DNA of 14,042 nucleotides from JAWPNA01 sp045402695 (GCA_045402695.1 JAWPNA010000460.1:1-14042); one strand, 5' to 3'. Positions 1-7,077 are shown, numbered from the stretch's first letter. Numbers and translations are program-made. The notes: generated by a model from the letters alone, not told the origin.

Positions 1-1
1 G

Positions 2-2266
2 GCTCAAGCCTGCGGCGGAGTTCCGGCCGGCTATCACGTCTACCGGACGCGCAACGACGACCCGAATGGGATGCCCATCCGGCTGACCAAGCAGCCCATC
101 GCGGTGCCGGTGATGCGGGTGGATTATCTGCCCTTGGCCGGCCCCGCGGCGCAGTCGGGCAAAGCCCAATATCGGGCATTCGCAGGGCCGATGGGATATC
201 CAGGCAATGGCGTCAACGGAGATCTCGTCCCCCAGAGCTACGCCGTCAGGACGGAGGACGCCTCGGGAAACCTCAGCGCGTTTTCCAAGGGCGTCAAGGC
301 CAACACCAACGCACCCAACCGGACCGACCTGGCCTACAATGACTCGCCCATCAACACGGAGAACGGCGTTGGCGTCCTCAACATCCCGGACATCAGCACG
401 GTGGCACTGCCGACACCCCCGTCTAATGTCGCCTGGCCGCAGTGGCGCTACGGAGGCTCCCTGGCGAGCGAGGGAGACGTCGGGCCGACCGCGGGCAACT
501 GGGCGCTGGTGACGTGGGCTCTGCCCACAACAGGCAAGGCCAACGATTTCCGGCTGATGCGGCAGCGCGCCGCCGTGCCAGGAACGTGGGAGGAAGTTGA
601 CCTGGACCTGATCCCCGGCGATGATGGCGGGATACGGCAGTTCATCTGGGCCATGCAGTTGGAGCTGGCCTGCGAGGATGCCAACTACGCCGTGAAGACG
701 TATGATATCTACGGCCGGTCAAGCGGCCTGTCAAACGTCGTTCCGATGGCGAAGTATCCTTTGGTCCCGGAAAACCCCGAGGCGTCGGCCTCCGGCGGGC
801 AGGTCACCATCAGTTGGGACCCGCTGCCGGCGTGCGGATACAGCGCCACCAGCCATGCCTTGATCGCCTACCACGTGATGCGAAGCGACCCCTTCACCCA
901 TTGCCCAGGCACCGATCCAGGATCCAATCTGTCCAGTTATCCGACCGACATCACCGGAGGCTCCGGGACCACCGCGATCAGCAAGACCTACAGCCCCATG
1001 ACTGGCTCGCCCAGCACCGCCTACTGGTACAGGGTCCAGGCGACGTGGGGTAATCCTGCAAATCCCAGCGGCGCGGCGTGGAGTGCCCTCAGCAAGGGAG
1101 TCTGCATCTCAGCGGACGGCACCAAGCACAGCGAGCTGCGCCCGGTCCTCGGGATTCCCGGATTACCTTCAGCACCAGAGGGCCAGTGGCGACTTGCCGA
1201 GGTGGATGGCTCAGAGCAGGATGATCTGACGCACGACGCACTCGAGCCCGACGCAGAGAGTCCCCATCGCATCATCGGCCAAGACCCCACCGTCGGCGAG
1301 CTGCTCACCTTCTACCACGTCGATCATCTGGGATCGCCCCGCGTCATCACCGACCCGAACGGCGTCGTCCTCTCGACCTACAACTATCTGCCCTTCGGAG
1401 AATCGCTCACCCCGCCGATCAACACCAACACCCACGAGTTCACCGGGCACGAGCGAGACGCCCAGACGGGCCTCGATTACATGTTAGCCAGGTACTATGG
1501 GGCGGGGATTGGGCGGTTCCTATCGACCGATCCCATTATAATTAATTCGTCGAGGCTCTTTCGGCCTGACACGCTCAACCTCTATTCCTACTCTCAGAAC
1601 AATCCGGTGAATTTCCTGGATCCAAGCGGTGAGGAAGCCTATCGGCCAAACAAACAAGAGCTCGCGCTGATGCTGTCGCACGACGTTTTCAGGGTAGAGG
1701 CCGTGGCAGTCTTCCAAGCTCGCCGAGAAGCGATTGAGGGCACAATGCAAGAGTTCAACCGTATCGGTGATGGAGATCGCTCGAATGCGTTTCTTCATAT
1801 CGCCTGGGCGGCTGCCATTACCCAAGCCATAGGCCCGAACGGAGCCAAGCTCTGGACGGGTGTCCATGAATCAGGTGATGAAGAATCATCTCAGGAGCTC
1901 AAGGCACTTGATCTTTACCACAATAGCGTCGGAATCGCTCTCGCGAGCAAACCTGAGAACGCTGGCAAGAGCGCAATGGAGATTGCACAGCAGGCTATCG
2001 CAAAGGGTCTATACCAGACTGTCGACACGCCATCACAGAACGTACCGGCTCCTGGGGCTTTGCCTGGGCAGACTCTGGGAACGGAGACAATCCATGTGAC
2101 TGGGGCCCTTCCCACTCAGCAATCGACGTGCACGATGTGTGGCACGCTTCTCCCGCCCATGTACTCCTTGACCGACTATTACGCGAAGAAGGCAGCCGCC
2201 GCGCAGGGAGCGGGCGGATCCAACCCCAATCGGCCGAACCCGTCTTCCTTGCATGTTTCGGATTGA
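2..2266 (+). CDS. Rhs-family polymorphic protein, C-terminal part (5' end outside window)
   Basis: The reading frame is open from base 2, with sensible coding (GYHVYRTRNDDPNG) before the first ATG at 71, so the true start lies left of the window. The first ~1250 bases encode fibronectin-III-like beta modules (Y-V-RTEDASGN and YRVQATW type strands). An Rhs repeat-associated core follows at about 1301-1636, with HLGSPRVITD, YNYLPFGE, EFTGHERDAQTGLDYMLARY, GRFLSTDP and NLYSYSQNNPVNFLDPSG. After the core comes a ~210-residue tip. Its segment at about 1765-1950 has NAF-H-AW, then GVHE, then LDLYHNSVG, a spacing I associate with DUF6973 found at polymorphic-toxin C-termini. A CTMC cysteine pair lies near 2129-2140. 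Rhs proteins are surface or secreted beta-cage carriers whose tip is usually the effector. The family call is firm. That the tip is toxic is inference. The tip is lower in GC than the core. Confidence 0.9.
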   Translation, partial: AQACGGVPAGYHVYRTRNDDPNGMPIRLTKQPIAVPVMRVDYLPLAGPAAQSGKAQYRAFAGPMGYPGNGVNGDLVPQSYAVRTEDASGNLSAFSKGVKANTNAPNRTDLAYNDSPINTENGVGVLNIPDISTVALPTPPSNVAWPQWRYGGSLASEGDVGPTAGNWALVTWALPTTGKANDFRLMRQRAAVPGTWEEVDLDLIPGDDGGIRQFIWAMQLELACEDANYAVKTYDIYGRSSGLSNVVPMAKYPLVPENPEASASGGQVTISWDPLPACGYSATSHALIAYHVMRSDPFTHCPGTDPGSNLSSYPTDITGGSGTTAISKTYSPMTGSPSTAYWYRVQATWGNPANPSGAAWSALSKGVCISADGTKHSELRPVLGIPGLPSAPEGQWRLAEVDGSEQDDLTHDALEPDAESPHRIIGQDPTVGELLTFYHVDHLGSPRVITDPNGVVLSTYNYLPFGESLTPPINTNTHEFTGHERDAQTGLDYMLARYYGAGIGRFLSTDPIIINSSRLFRPDTLNLYSYSQNNPVNFLDPSGEEAYRPNKQELALMLSHDVFRVEAVAVFQARREAIEGTMQEFNRIGDGDRSNAFLHIAWAAAITQAIGPNGAKLWTGVHESGDEESSQELKALDLYHNSVGIALASKPENAGKSAMEIAQQAIAKGLYQTVDTPSQNVPAPGALPGQTLGTETIHVTGALPTQQSTCTMCGTLLPPMYSLTDYYAKKAAAAQGAGGSNPNRPNPSSLHVSD

Positions 2267-2330
2267 GAGGTCGGTGGCGATATATCATAAGCTCAGGATA
2301 AGGCCGTTCGGTCGAGCTGGGATTCAGAAC

Positions 2331-2335
2331 AGGAG
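2331..2335 (+). promoter_or_regulatory. Ribosome binding site fixing the start at 2343
   Basis: AGGAG sits 7 nt before the ATG at 2343. The frame is open back to an ATG at 2253, but that upstream codon lies inside the Rhs gene and has no comparable site, so 2343 is preferred. Confidence 0.65.
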
Positions 2336-2342
2336 TGCCAGG

Positions 2343-3092
2343 ATGCCCCATCCCGAGCCGGTCTACTGCATCCAGAAGGTGGGACGGCGCGGATGGCGAA
2401 GGCGAGGTATCGGAGCAGACCTAGGAATAGCTGCAGTCTTAGTTTGCATATGCTTCCTGGTTGGCACTCTTGAGGGGTGCGAGTTTCGGGCGCCAAGCGG
2501 AGCTCGGTCTAAACCACTGCTCCAGCTTCCGCTTGGACTGGATAGAATCGTTCTAGGCGCAGGCACTGCAGAAGTATCGAGGCAGCGAACTGACATCAAG
2601 TGGAATGAGAGCTGTTCTTGCTACCTCGAGGAATTCGCTGACGGCCTGCCATTCGTGCGTTTCGTGGAATACAGATTCAAACTGGGGAAGCTCAGAAAAG
2701 TGGTACTTTGGAGGGAGTGGACCCTTGACAAGATCGGAGAATTGAGGGCGGCAATCCCGGGCCTCGTCATGGGAGCCCAGGGGCGATGGGGCGGTCCCGA
2801 TATGGTAGGTCTCTTTAGGAGACCGAAGTCAAACGAACGTGCTTGGCAAGTCGCGCTGATCTGGCGGAGACCGGCAGAAACCCTTGTGGTGAGCTTCCCA
2901 TCGCTGAAGACCGCCACCGTGGCCGAGAGCGCCGAGGACGCGAGTGCTCTCCGTACGGAGATAGCCTTGCTGGCAGAGCGCGAGGCTACCGCGGAACTTT
3001 CCTGGATGGAATTGGTGACGGACTCCTCCCGCGTGGGGGAGTACTACGATCCTGCCTCGCTCGAGGGGGCTCAGGGACCGGTCTTGCGGTAG
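2343..3092 (+). CDS. Membrane-anchored protein of unknown family, candidate partner of the Rhs tip
   Basis: This encodes 249 residues from the ATG at 2343, which has a good AGGAG. The frame could extend to 2253, overlapping the Rhs end by 14 nt. A basic N-terminus (GRRGWRRRG, about residues 14-22) precedes one hydrophobic segment (about 27-43) ending in LEGC at Cys46. That could be an atypical lipobox, though Glu at -2 is unusual, so a simple membrane anchor is equally possible. The remainder looks soluble, with alternating beta/alpha segments such as EYRFKLGKLRKVVLW, then a helix DKIGELRAAIPGL and a strand WQVALIWRRPAETLVVSF. I do not recognise a family; the EYRF-x-GKL pattern is only loosely like SmpA/OmlA-type lipoproteins. 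It lies 76 nt after the Rhs stop on the same strand and shares the Rhs tip's lower GC. Position alone suggests an immunity or accessory protein. Confidence 0.75.
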   Translation: MPHPEPVYCIQKVGRRGWRRRGIGADLGIAAVLVCICFLVGTLEGCEFRAPSGARSKPLLQLPLGLDRIVLGAGTAEVSRQRTDIKWNESCSCYLEEFADGLPFVRFVEYRFKLGKLRKVVLWREWTLDKIGELRAAIPGLVMGAQGRWGGPDMVGLFRRPKSNERAWQVALIWRRPAETLVVSFPSLKTATVAESAEDASALRTEIALLAEREATAELSWMELVTDSSRVGEYYDPASLEGAQGPVLR

Positions 3093-3095
3093 ATA

Positions 3096-3112
3096 CCCTG
3101 GCTTCGCCAGGG
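3096..3112 (+). terminator. Strong hairpin just after the stop codon (no T-run)
   Basis: CCCTGGC (3096-3102), loop TTC, GCCAGGG (3106-3112) forms a perfect 7-bp stem starting 3 nt after the TAG at 3090-3092. There is no following T-tract, so it is either an RNA 3'-end stabiliser or a non-canonical terminator. Confidence 0.4.
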
Positions 3113-3131
3113 AGAGCCCGACCCTGGGCGA

Positions 3132-3179
3132 GTTCGTACGTTTGATCACCTGGGCCGCCACATGATCGGTAGTACGAAC
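3132..3179. repeat. Hairpin A: two-tier palindrome with 24-nt core
   Basis: The outer arms GTTCGTAC (3132-3139) and GTACGAAC (3172-3179) are perfectly complementary. Inside lies the core at 3144-3167, GATCACCTGG-gccg-CCACATGATC, a 10-nt stem with two mismatches and a 4-nt loop. Inner and outer tiers share the same centre (3155.5). The core recurs in hairpin B at 3202-3225. Confidence 0.8.
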
Positions 3180-3187
3180 CGGAAGAT

Positions 3188-3239
3188 CGACTCGAACATC
3201 CGATCACCTGGGGAGCCACGTGATCATAGTCCCGAGTCG
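3188..3239. repeat. Hairpin B: second copy of the 24-nt core with a different outer stem
   Basis: The core at 3202-3225, GATCACCTGG-ggag-CCACGTGATC, pairs with one mismatch and matches hairpin A's core except in the loop and one arm base. The outer arms CGACTCG (3188-3194) and CGAGTCG (3233-3239) are perfectly complementary but unrelated to hairpin A's outer arms. All arms share the centre 3213.5. A conserved core with a replaced yet self-complementary outer stem implies the fold is what is kept. Confidence 0.8.
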
Positions 3240-3274
3240 TTCGGAAGGCTCATCGAGAGCAAGGAGGCTGCTGT

Positions 3275-3413
3275 GCCGCATCCGATAATGGCTTCTTCCG
3301 TAAACTCGCCCCTGCGCTCCTGACGTCGCTTCGGGGCGAGTTCGAGCCCCTCGCGTTACTGCGCTTCGCTTCGTAACGCATCGGGGTACGGAAGTGCCAT
3401 TATCCGACGCGGC
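3275..3413. repeat. Nested palindromic element: basal stem plus two 40-nt side hairpins
   Basis: The basal stem joins 3275-3302 to 3387-3413. TTCCGTA (3296-3302) pairs with 3387-3393, GATAATGGC (3284-3292) with GCCATTATC (3396-3404), and GCCGC (3275-3279) with GCGGC (3409-3413), with small internal mismatches. Arm 1 starts immediately at 3303: AACTCGCCCC (3303-3312) pairs with GGGGCGAGTT (3333-3342). After a 4-nt linker comes arm 2 at 3347-3386: CCCC, then GCGTTAC, pairing with GTAACGC, then GGGG. Both arms are exactly 40 nt. Both loops begin TGCGCT and end CGCTTC, while the stems differ. This is a three-way-junction fold in RNA or single-stranded DNA. No T-run, target duplication or adjacent transposase is visible. 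Its family is unknown to me. Confidence 0.8.
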
Positions 3414-3552
3414 CCCCGTGGCGAGCGCCGCGCCGGCCGCCGGCGTCGTGATCTGAAGGGCAAGGTGGCCGGCGGCGGCCGTCACGCCGCCCGCATCCGG
3501 GTCGCAGGGCCGTCTCCGCTCCGTCCTTCTATGACGCCACCGGTCCGAGCTT

Positions 3553-3568
3553 GGGCGTGGGGACGCCC
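3553..3568 (-). terminator. Hairpin downstream of the phosphatase stop (no T-run)
   Basis: GGGCGT (3553-3558), loop GGGG, ACGCCC (3563-3568) is a perfect 6-bp stem about 25 nt beyond the minus-strand stop at 3593-3595. No T-tract follows on the minus strand, so this is a weak terminator candidate or a 3'-end stabiliser. Confidence 0.35.
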
Positions 3569-3592
3569 CCTGGTGGGTGCGGGCCGTTCGTG

Positions 3593-6115
3593 TCAGCGGG
3601 CGTCGTCGCTGGGCCTGGCGGGGTTCGAGTGCGGGACGATCACCTGAGACATGACGCGCACAGTGTGTCCGGAGCCGTCGATCGCTTCATATACCACGGT
3701 GTAGGTCCGGCCGGGACCCTTGGCGGCGCGCTCGGCGCGCAGGTCGAACTGCGTATCGGTGATCCCGAAGTCGGCCCCTGCGATGTCATGGGTGGTGTGG
3801 CCGTCTCCTCCAGCCTGGGCGTTGTCCGGCTCGCTGCTGGTGATGGACAGCAGGGTGACGGTCACCTCTCCGCATGCGTCGCTCGGCTCTACCGTCGCCT
3901 GAATGGGCGCCATGCGGTGGTTGGGCGGCCAAAGCGCCGTGGGAGTCAGGCTGACGGAAAGAGACGGCGGCACGGTGTCCACGATCGTGACAGTGATGTC
4001 ATCAACATCGGATCCCCCCATGCTGTCGGTGACGCGCAGCGTGAGGGCATGGGCGCCGAGGGACAGCCCCACGGTCAGCTCCTCGCCGGTACCGAGCAGC
4101 GCCTGGGACTCGGTGCCATAATCCTCGAACCAATCGAACGACACGATGTCGTCGTTGGTGCCGGGTGCTGAGTCGGCGTCGGTGGATGCCGAACCATCCA
4201 GGCGCACCGTCGTCTCTTCCGGCGAGTCGCACTCGACCTGGGGCTCGGATCGGGCAAAGGCCTGAGGAGGCTGATTGGTGGGGCCCTTCATGATCGTGAA
4301 GTGGTCCCGCGCGCGGCTCGCGGCATCCAGGAACGTCGCATCCAGCCTGTTGCCGTTCAGGTCGAGCACGAGCGAGCCGAGCGTGCTGAGCGACACGTAC
4401 ATCGCCGGGTGATTGAGCAGGCCGCCGCTGGCCTGCCCCGAGCTGCCCGCCACCACGTACACCGCGCCCTCGTGTGGTGAGGGTCCCGATGACGGCTTCT
4501 GGTACGCGCCGTTTCCCTCCTCTTGGCCGTCACCGTGATCCCTGATCATCCACTCCGTCAGGGTGCTCGACTGGCCGTAGTGCCCGTCCAGCAGGAACGT
4601 CCGCTCGTAGGAATGGCTGTGCCCGGTCAGCACCAGGTCCACGCCGGCCTCCTCCAAGATCGGCAGCGCGTTCTGTCTCATCTCGATGAGCTGGCCCTCG
4701 GAGTCGGAGTCGTGCGAGCCCTTGCTGTAGGGAGGATGGTGCCAGAAGGCGACGATCCAGTCCTGGTTGGTGGCCAGAGCGTCCTCTCGCAGCCACGTCA
4801 TCATGGCTCCGCCGGCAGAGCGATCGGTCTCGTGCGACTCCAGGCAGATGAAGTGGATGTTGCCGTAGTCGAATGAATAGTAGGCCTCGGTGCCCGAGGG
4901 CATCCCGCCCGCCTCCCCGGCGGCCGGCAGACTGAAGATATCGTAGTAGGGGCCCGACTGCGTGGCCGAGTCGGCGGTGTGCCCATCGTGGTTGCCCAGC
5001 GTCGGCCACAGCACCGACCTCGCCAGCAGGTCGGAGTAGGTGTCGAACACCGCCGCCTGGTACTGGCCGTCGGTGCCATCGGGGTAGGCGTTGTCCCCCA
5101 GCATGAGCCACAGATCGGTCAGCCGATCGCCGGCGAATTTCCGGTAGGCGTCCCGCACGGCGCGCGCGCTGGAGTCGGCCGTGCCGGAATCTCCCACGAC
5201 CCAGATGCGCGTCGGCTTGCGGGCGCCGGGCGAGGGAGGGGTGACGAAAAAGTGATCCGCGTCGTCACCCGCCAATATCTCCGTGCTGGTGCCGATGGCG
5301 TAATGGTAACGAGTTCCGGCGAAGAGCCCGGTCAGCGTCACCACGTGCTCGGTCGTGGGCGTGGAATCCGTGACGCTGGAGGCGAGGCTTCCAGGCTCGG
5401 GCCCGAACATCACGCGGCTCGGAGTGGACACGTCGGTGCGCCATCGGACGACGATGCTCTCGGGTGTTGAGGCCTGAAGGTACGGACCGCGCGTGAGGGA
5501 GGCCCCCCTGTTGATCGAGAGCCGCGGGACCAGCACAAGGTCGCTGGAGGGCAGAGACGAGTTCCAGACGCCGATCGCGAGGAGGTTGTCTCCCTGATGC
5601 AGCGCCGAGATGCCGGCAGCGGAGATGTCGCGCAGCGGGGCGTAGTTTGGAGCTGCAGCGTTGCTTGATTCGTGCAGCACCGCGCGGGTGTTCCACAAAG
5701 GGCCCGAGGCGGGCATCTCGGCCGAACGGTACACCTCGACTCCGTTGATCCAGGCGATGTACCCATCGTCGTAATCCACCCCGAGAAAGAGGTTGGCCAC
5801 ATGCGAGACGTCATCGATCGTGAAGATCGTCCGCGTGTAGACCGATGACGTGCCCGCGGGCACGACGGTCCTCAGCAGAGCCGCGGCCCCGGAGCCTGTC
5901 TCGTAGCCGACCCCGTACTGGCCGGTGGGCCAGGGCGCATCATCGAAGCTCTCGGAAATCCAGCTCGAGCCGATGCCGGGATCGGTGCTGTTGGCCAGAT
6001 GCACCATCGGAGAGCCGAACTCGAGGAGCACCGTCTCGGCGGCGAAAGGCGCGGACGCTCCGATCAAGAAAACGGCGAGGAGGGTCACACAATTTCTCAT
6101 TCTCTCCTGTTTCAC
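3593..6115 (-). CDS. Secreted purple-acid-phosphatase-like metallophosphoesterase with PKD-like C-terminus
   Basis: This encodes 840 residues from GTG at 6115, whose GTGA overlaps the stop of the upstream TPR gene and has GGAGG about 10 nt before it. An ATG five codons in (6100) is an alternative, with AGGAG very close. A signal peptide ends near APFAA (residues 21-26). Residues ~30-200 form a beta-sandwich binding-type domain, and ~205-295 the N-terminal Fn3-like domain typical of purple acid phosphatases. The catalytic domain (~300-510) carries GDSG (D309), GDNAY (D341, Y344), GNHD (N375, H376), HH (459-460) and GHSHSYER (H499, H501), the full dinuclear-metal set. Residues ~612-712 are PKD-like and ~713-830 a further beta domain (LWPPNH). 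It should hydrolyse phosphate esters outside the cytoplasm; the substrate (monoester, diester or nucleotide) cannot be read from sequence. Confidence 0.9.
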   Translation of the reverse strand: MKQERMRNCVTLLAVFLIGASAPFAAETVLLEFGSPMVHLANSTDPGIGSSWISESFDDAPWPTGQYGVGYETGSGAAALLRTVVPAGTSSVYTRTIFTIDDVSHVANLFLGVDYDDGYIAWINGVEVYRSAEMPASGPLWNTRAVLHESSNAAAPNYAPLRDISAAGISALHQGDNLLAIGVWNSSLPSSDLVLVPRLSINRGASLTRGPYLQASTPESIVVRWRTDVSTPSRVMFGPEPGSLASSVTDSTPTTEHVVTLTGLFAGTRYHYAIGTSTEILAGDDADHFFVTPPSPGARKPTRIWVVGDSGTADSSARAVRDAYRKFAGDRLTDLWLMLGDNAYPDGTDGQYQAAVFDTYSDLLARSVLWPTLGNHDGHTADSATQSGPYYDIFSLPAAGEAGGMPSGTEAYYSFDYGNIHFICLESHETDRSAGGAMMTWLREDALATNQDWIVAFWHHPPYSKGSHDSDSEGQLIEMRQNALPILEEAGVDLVLTGHSHSYERTFLLDGHYGQSSTLTEWMIRDHGDGQEEGNGAYQKPSSGPSPHEGAVYVVAGSSGQASGGLLNHPAMYVSLSTLGSLVLDLNGNRLDATFLDAASRARDHFTIMKGPTNQPPQAFARSEPQVECDSPEETTVRLDGSASTDADSAPGTNDDIVSFDWFEDYGTESQALLGTGEELTVGLSLGAHALTLRVTDSMGGSDVDDITVTIVDTVPPSLSVSLTPTALWPPNHRMAPIQATVEPSDACGEVTVTLLSITSSEPDNAQAGGDGHTTHDIAGADFGITDTQFDLRAERAAKGPGRTYTVVYEAIDGSGHTVRVMSQVIVPHSNPARPSDDAR

Positions 6116-7011
6116 GGCTCGATGCCCTCCCGCGATGCCGGGGTTGCATGGCCCAGGCGCCGCAGCGCCGCCCGCGCGCTCGACTCGAGATCAAGGATCG
6201 CGACGGCTCCGCGGCGCTCGGAAGGGATCGCCTCGATCGTTTCCAACGTCTGTTCGTGGCATCGGCGCGCCTCGTCGAGGCGACCGGCCAGCTCGAGAAT
6301 TTCCGCGCGGCGACTCAGCCAGATCTCCTTTCGCGCGGCGCGCGCGGCAATCCGATCCACGCGGGCCAACGCGGCGTCGTAGCGTCCGGCCTTCACCTCC
6401 AGCTCGACGGCCGACAGCGCGAGCGTGACCGGCTCCCCGAGCCGCTCGAGTCCCGCGTCCAGGCCACGAAGGGTCTCGTCCAGGTGCTCGTCTCCCGCCG
6501 CCATGAGGGCCCGCGCCCGGTCCAGGTAATACTCGGGCCGGGGATGTTCCGTGGGGGTGAAGCGCTCGATGGCGCGCGTCAGGTCGGCGGCCGCCGCCAG
6601 GTGATCTCCGAGCATCTCCAGCGAGCGGGCCCGGGAGGCGAGCCCCTCGGCATGATCGGGCCGGCGGCTCAGGAAGCGGTCCAGCGCGGCGCGGGCCTGG
6701 GCCGGGCGGTCTGTGTCCAGGAGCAACAGTCCCAGGCAGAGGTCCACGGAGGCCATCTCTGGATCGAGACGCTGGGCTGTCTCATAGTCGGAGAGGGCCG
6801 CGTCCCATTCCCGCCTGATCCGGTGCAGCTCGCCGCGACGCAGGTACAGTGACGCATCGTTGGGCTGATGCTCGATCCGATGAGTCAGTTCATCGATCTG
6901 TTCGTCGAGCGCCACGTGCGCGAAGGCGGACGGGGCGATGACCAGGCCCAGCCAGACCCCCAAGGCGAGGGCGACGGCCCGGCAGCGGGAGGTCGTGAGG
7001 AGTGTCGGCAT
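6112..7011 (-). CDS. Exported TPR-repeat protein
   Basis: This encodes 299 residues from the ATG at 7011. The frame reaches a GTG at 7050, but starting at 7011 gives a proper signal peptide: basic TSRCR, hydrophobic VALALGVWLGLVI, cleavage near PSAFA-HV at residue 31. Tetratricopeptide motifs follow, clearest at about 52-85 (LYLRRGELHRIRREWDAALSDYETAQRLDP) and about 87-119, with weaker repeats at 121-150 (A-GLASRARSLEMLGDHLAAAADL), 160-190 and 228-262. TPR arrays are helical scaffolds for protein partners, and I see no catalytic domain. The last four bases overlap the GTG start of the phosphatase gene, so the two are probably translationally coupled. The TPR protein may act with the phosphatase in the periplasm; the partnership is inference from position. 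Confidence 0.85.
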   Translation of the reverse strand: MPTLLTTSRCRAVALALGVWLGLVIAPSAFAHVALDEQIDELTHRIEHQPNDASLYLRRGELHRIRREWDAALSDYETAQRLDPEMASVDLCLGLLLLDTDRPAQARAALDRFLSRRPDHAEGLASRARSLEMLGDHLAAAADLTRAIERFTPTEHPRPEYYLDRARALMAAGDEHLDETLRGLDAGLERLGEPVTLALSAVELEVKAGRYDAALARVDRIAARAARKEIWLSRRAEILELAGRLDEARRCHEQTLETIEAIPSERRGAVAILDLESSARAALRRLGHATPASREGIEP

Positions 7012-7062
7012 GTCCGAGGTAATGATACGGGCAAACGGCCGCCCGGCCACATCCGGGAGTGA

Positions 7063-7077
7063 GAAGGTCAGACCTTC
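7063..7077. repeat. Short palindrome across the DUF2270 stop codon
   Basis: GAAGGT (7063-7068), CAG, ACCTTC (7072-7077) is perfectly complementary with a 3-nt loop. It spans the stop codon of the DUF2270 gene and lies 52 nt before the preferred TPR start, so it could be an intercistronic hairpin or an operator. It is short, so chance is possible. Confidence 0.4.

Larger units (their letters stand above)
3093..3592. other. Non-coding palindrome-rich region between convergent genes
   Basis: About 500 nt separate the stop of the putative immunity gene from the stop of the convergent phosphatase. Frames here are short and lack motifs or good start sites. The stretch holds five inverted repeats in series (3096-3112, 3132-3179, 3188-3239, 3275-3413, 3553-3568), listed separately. 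There is also a GC-rich one whose arms CCGCCGGC (3437-3444) and GCCGGCGG (3468-3475) are complementary. No transposase, tRNA or convincing coding sequence is visible. Confidence 0.7.

Noticed and set aside
2253..2342. Upstream start for the putative immunity gene
   Set aside because: The ATG at 2253 overlaps the Rhs gene and lacks a ribosome site, whereas 2343 has AGGAG at 7 nt.
3275..3413. Integron attC site
   Set aside because: The imperfect palindrome is of the right length class, but the ends lack RYYYAAC and GTTRRRY core boxes and no integrase or cassette array is present.
3638..3654. Partial copy of the hairpin core in the phosphatase 3' end
   Set aside because: Only GATCACCTG matches, it lies within coding sequence, and the second arm is incomplete.
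3551..4171. 206-residue plus-strand ORF
   Set aside because: It lies mostly antisense to the phosphatase PKD-like region, has low-complexity composition, no recognisable motif and no ribosome site: a GC-rich shadow frame.
5845..6852. 335-residue plus-strand ORF
   Set aside because: It is antisense to the phosphatase start and TPR gene, is Arg-rich as expected of shadow frames in high-GC DNA, and conflicts with two well-supported genes.
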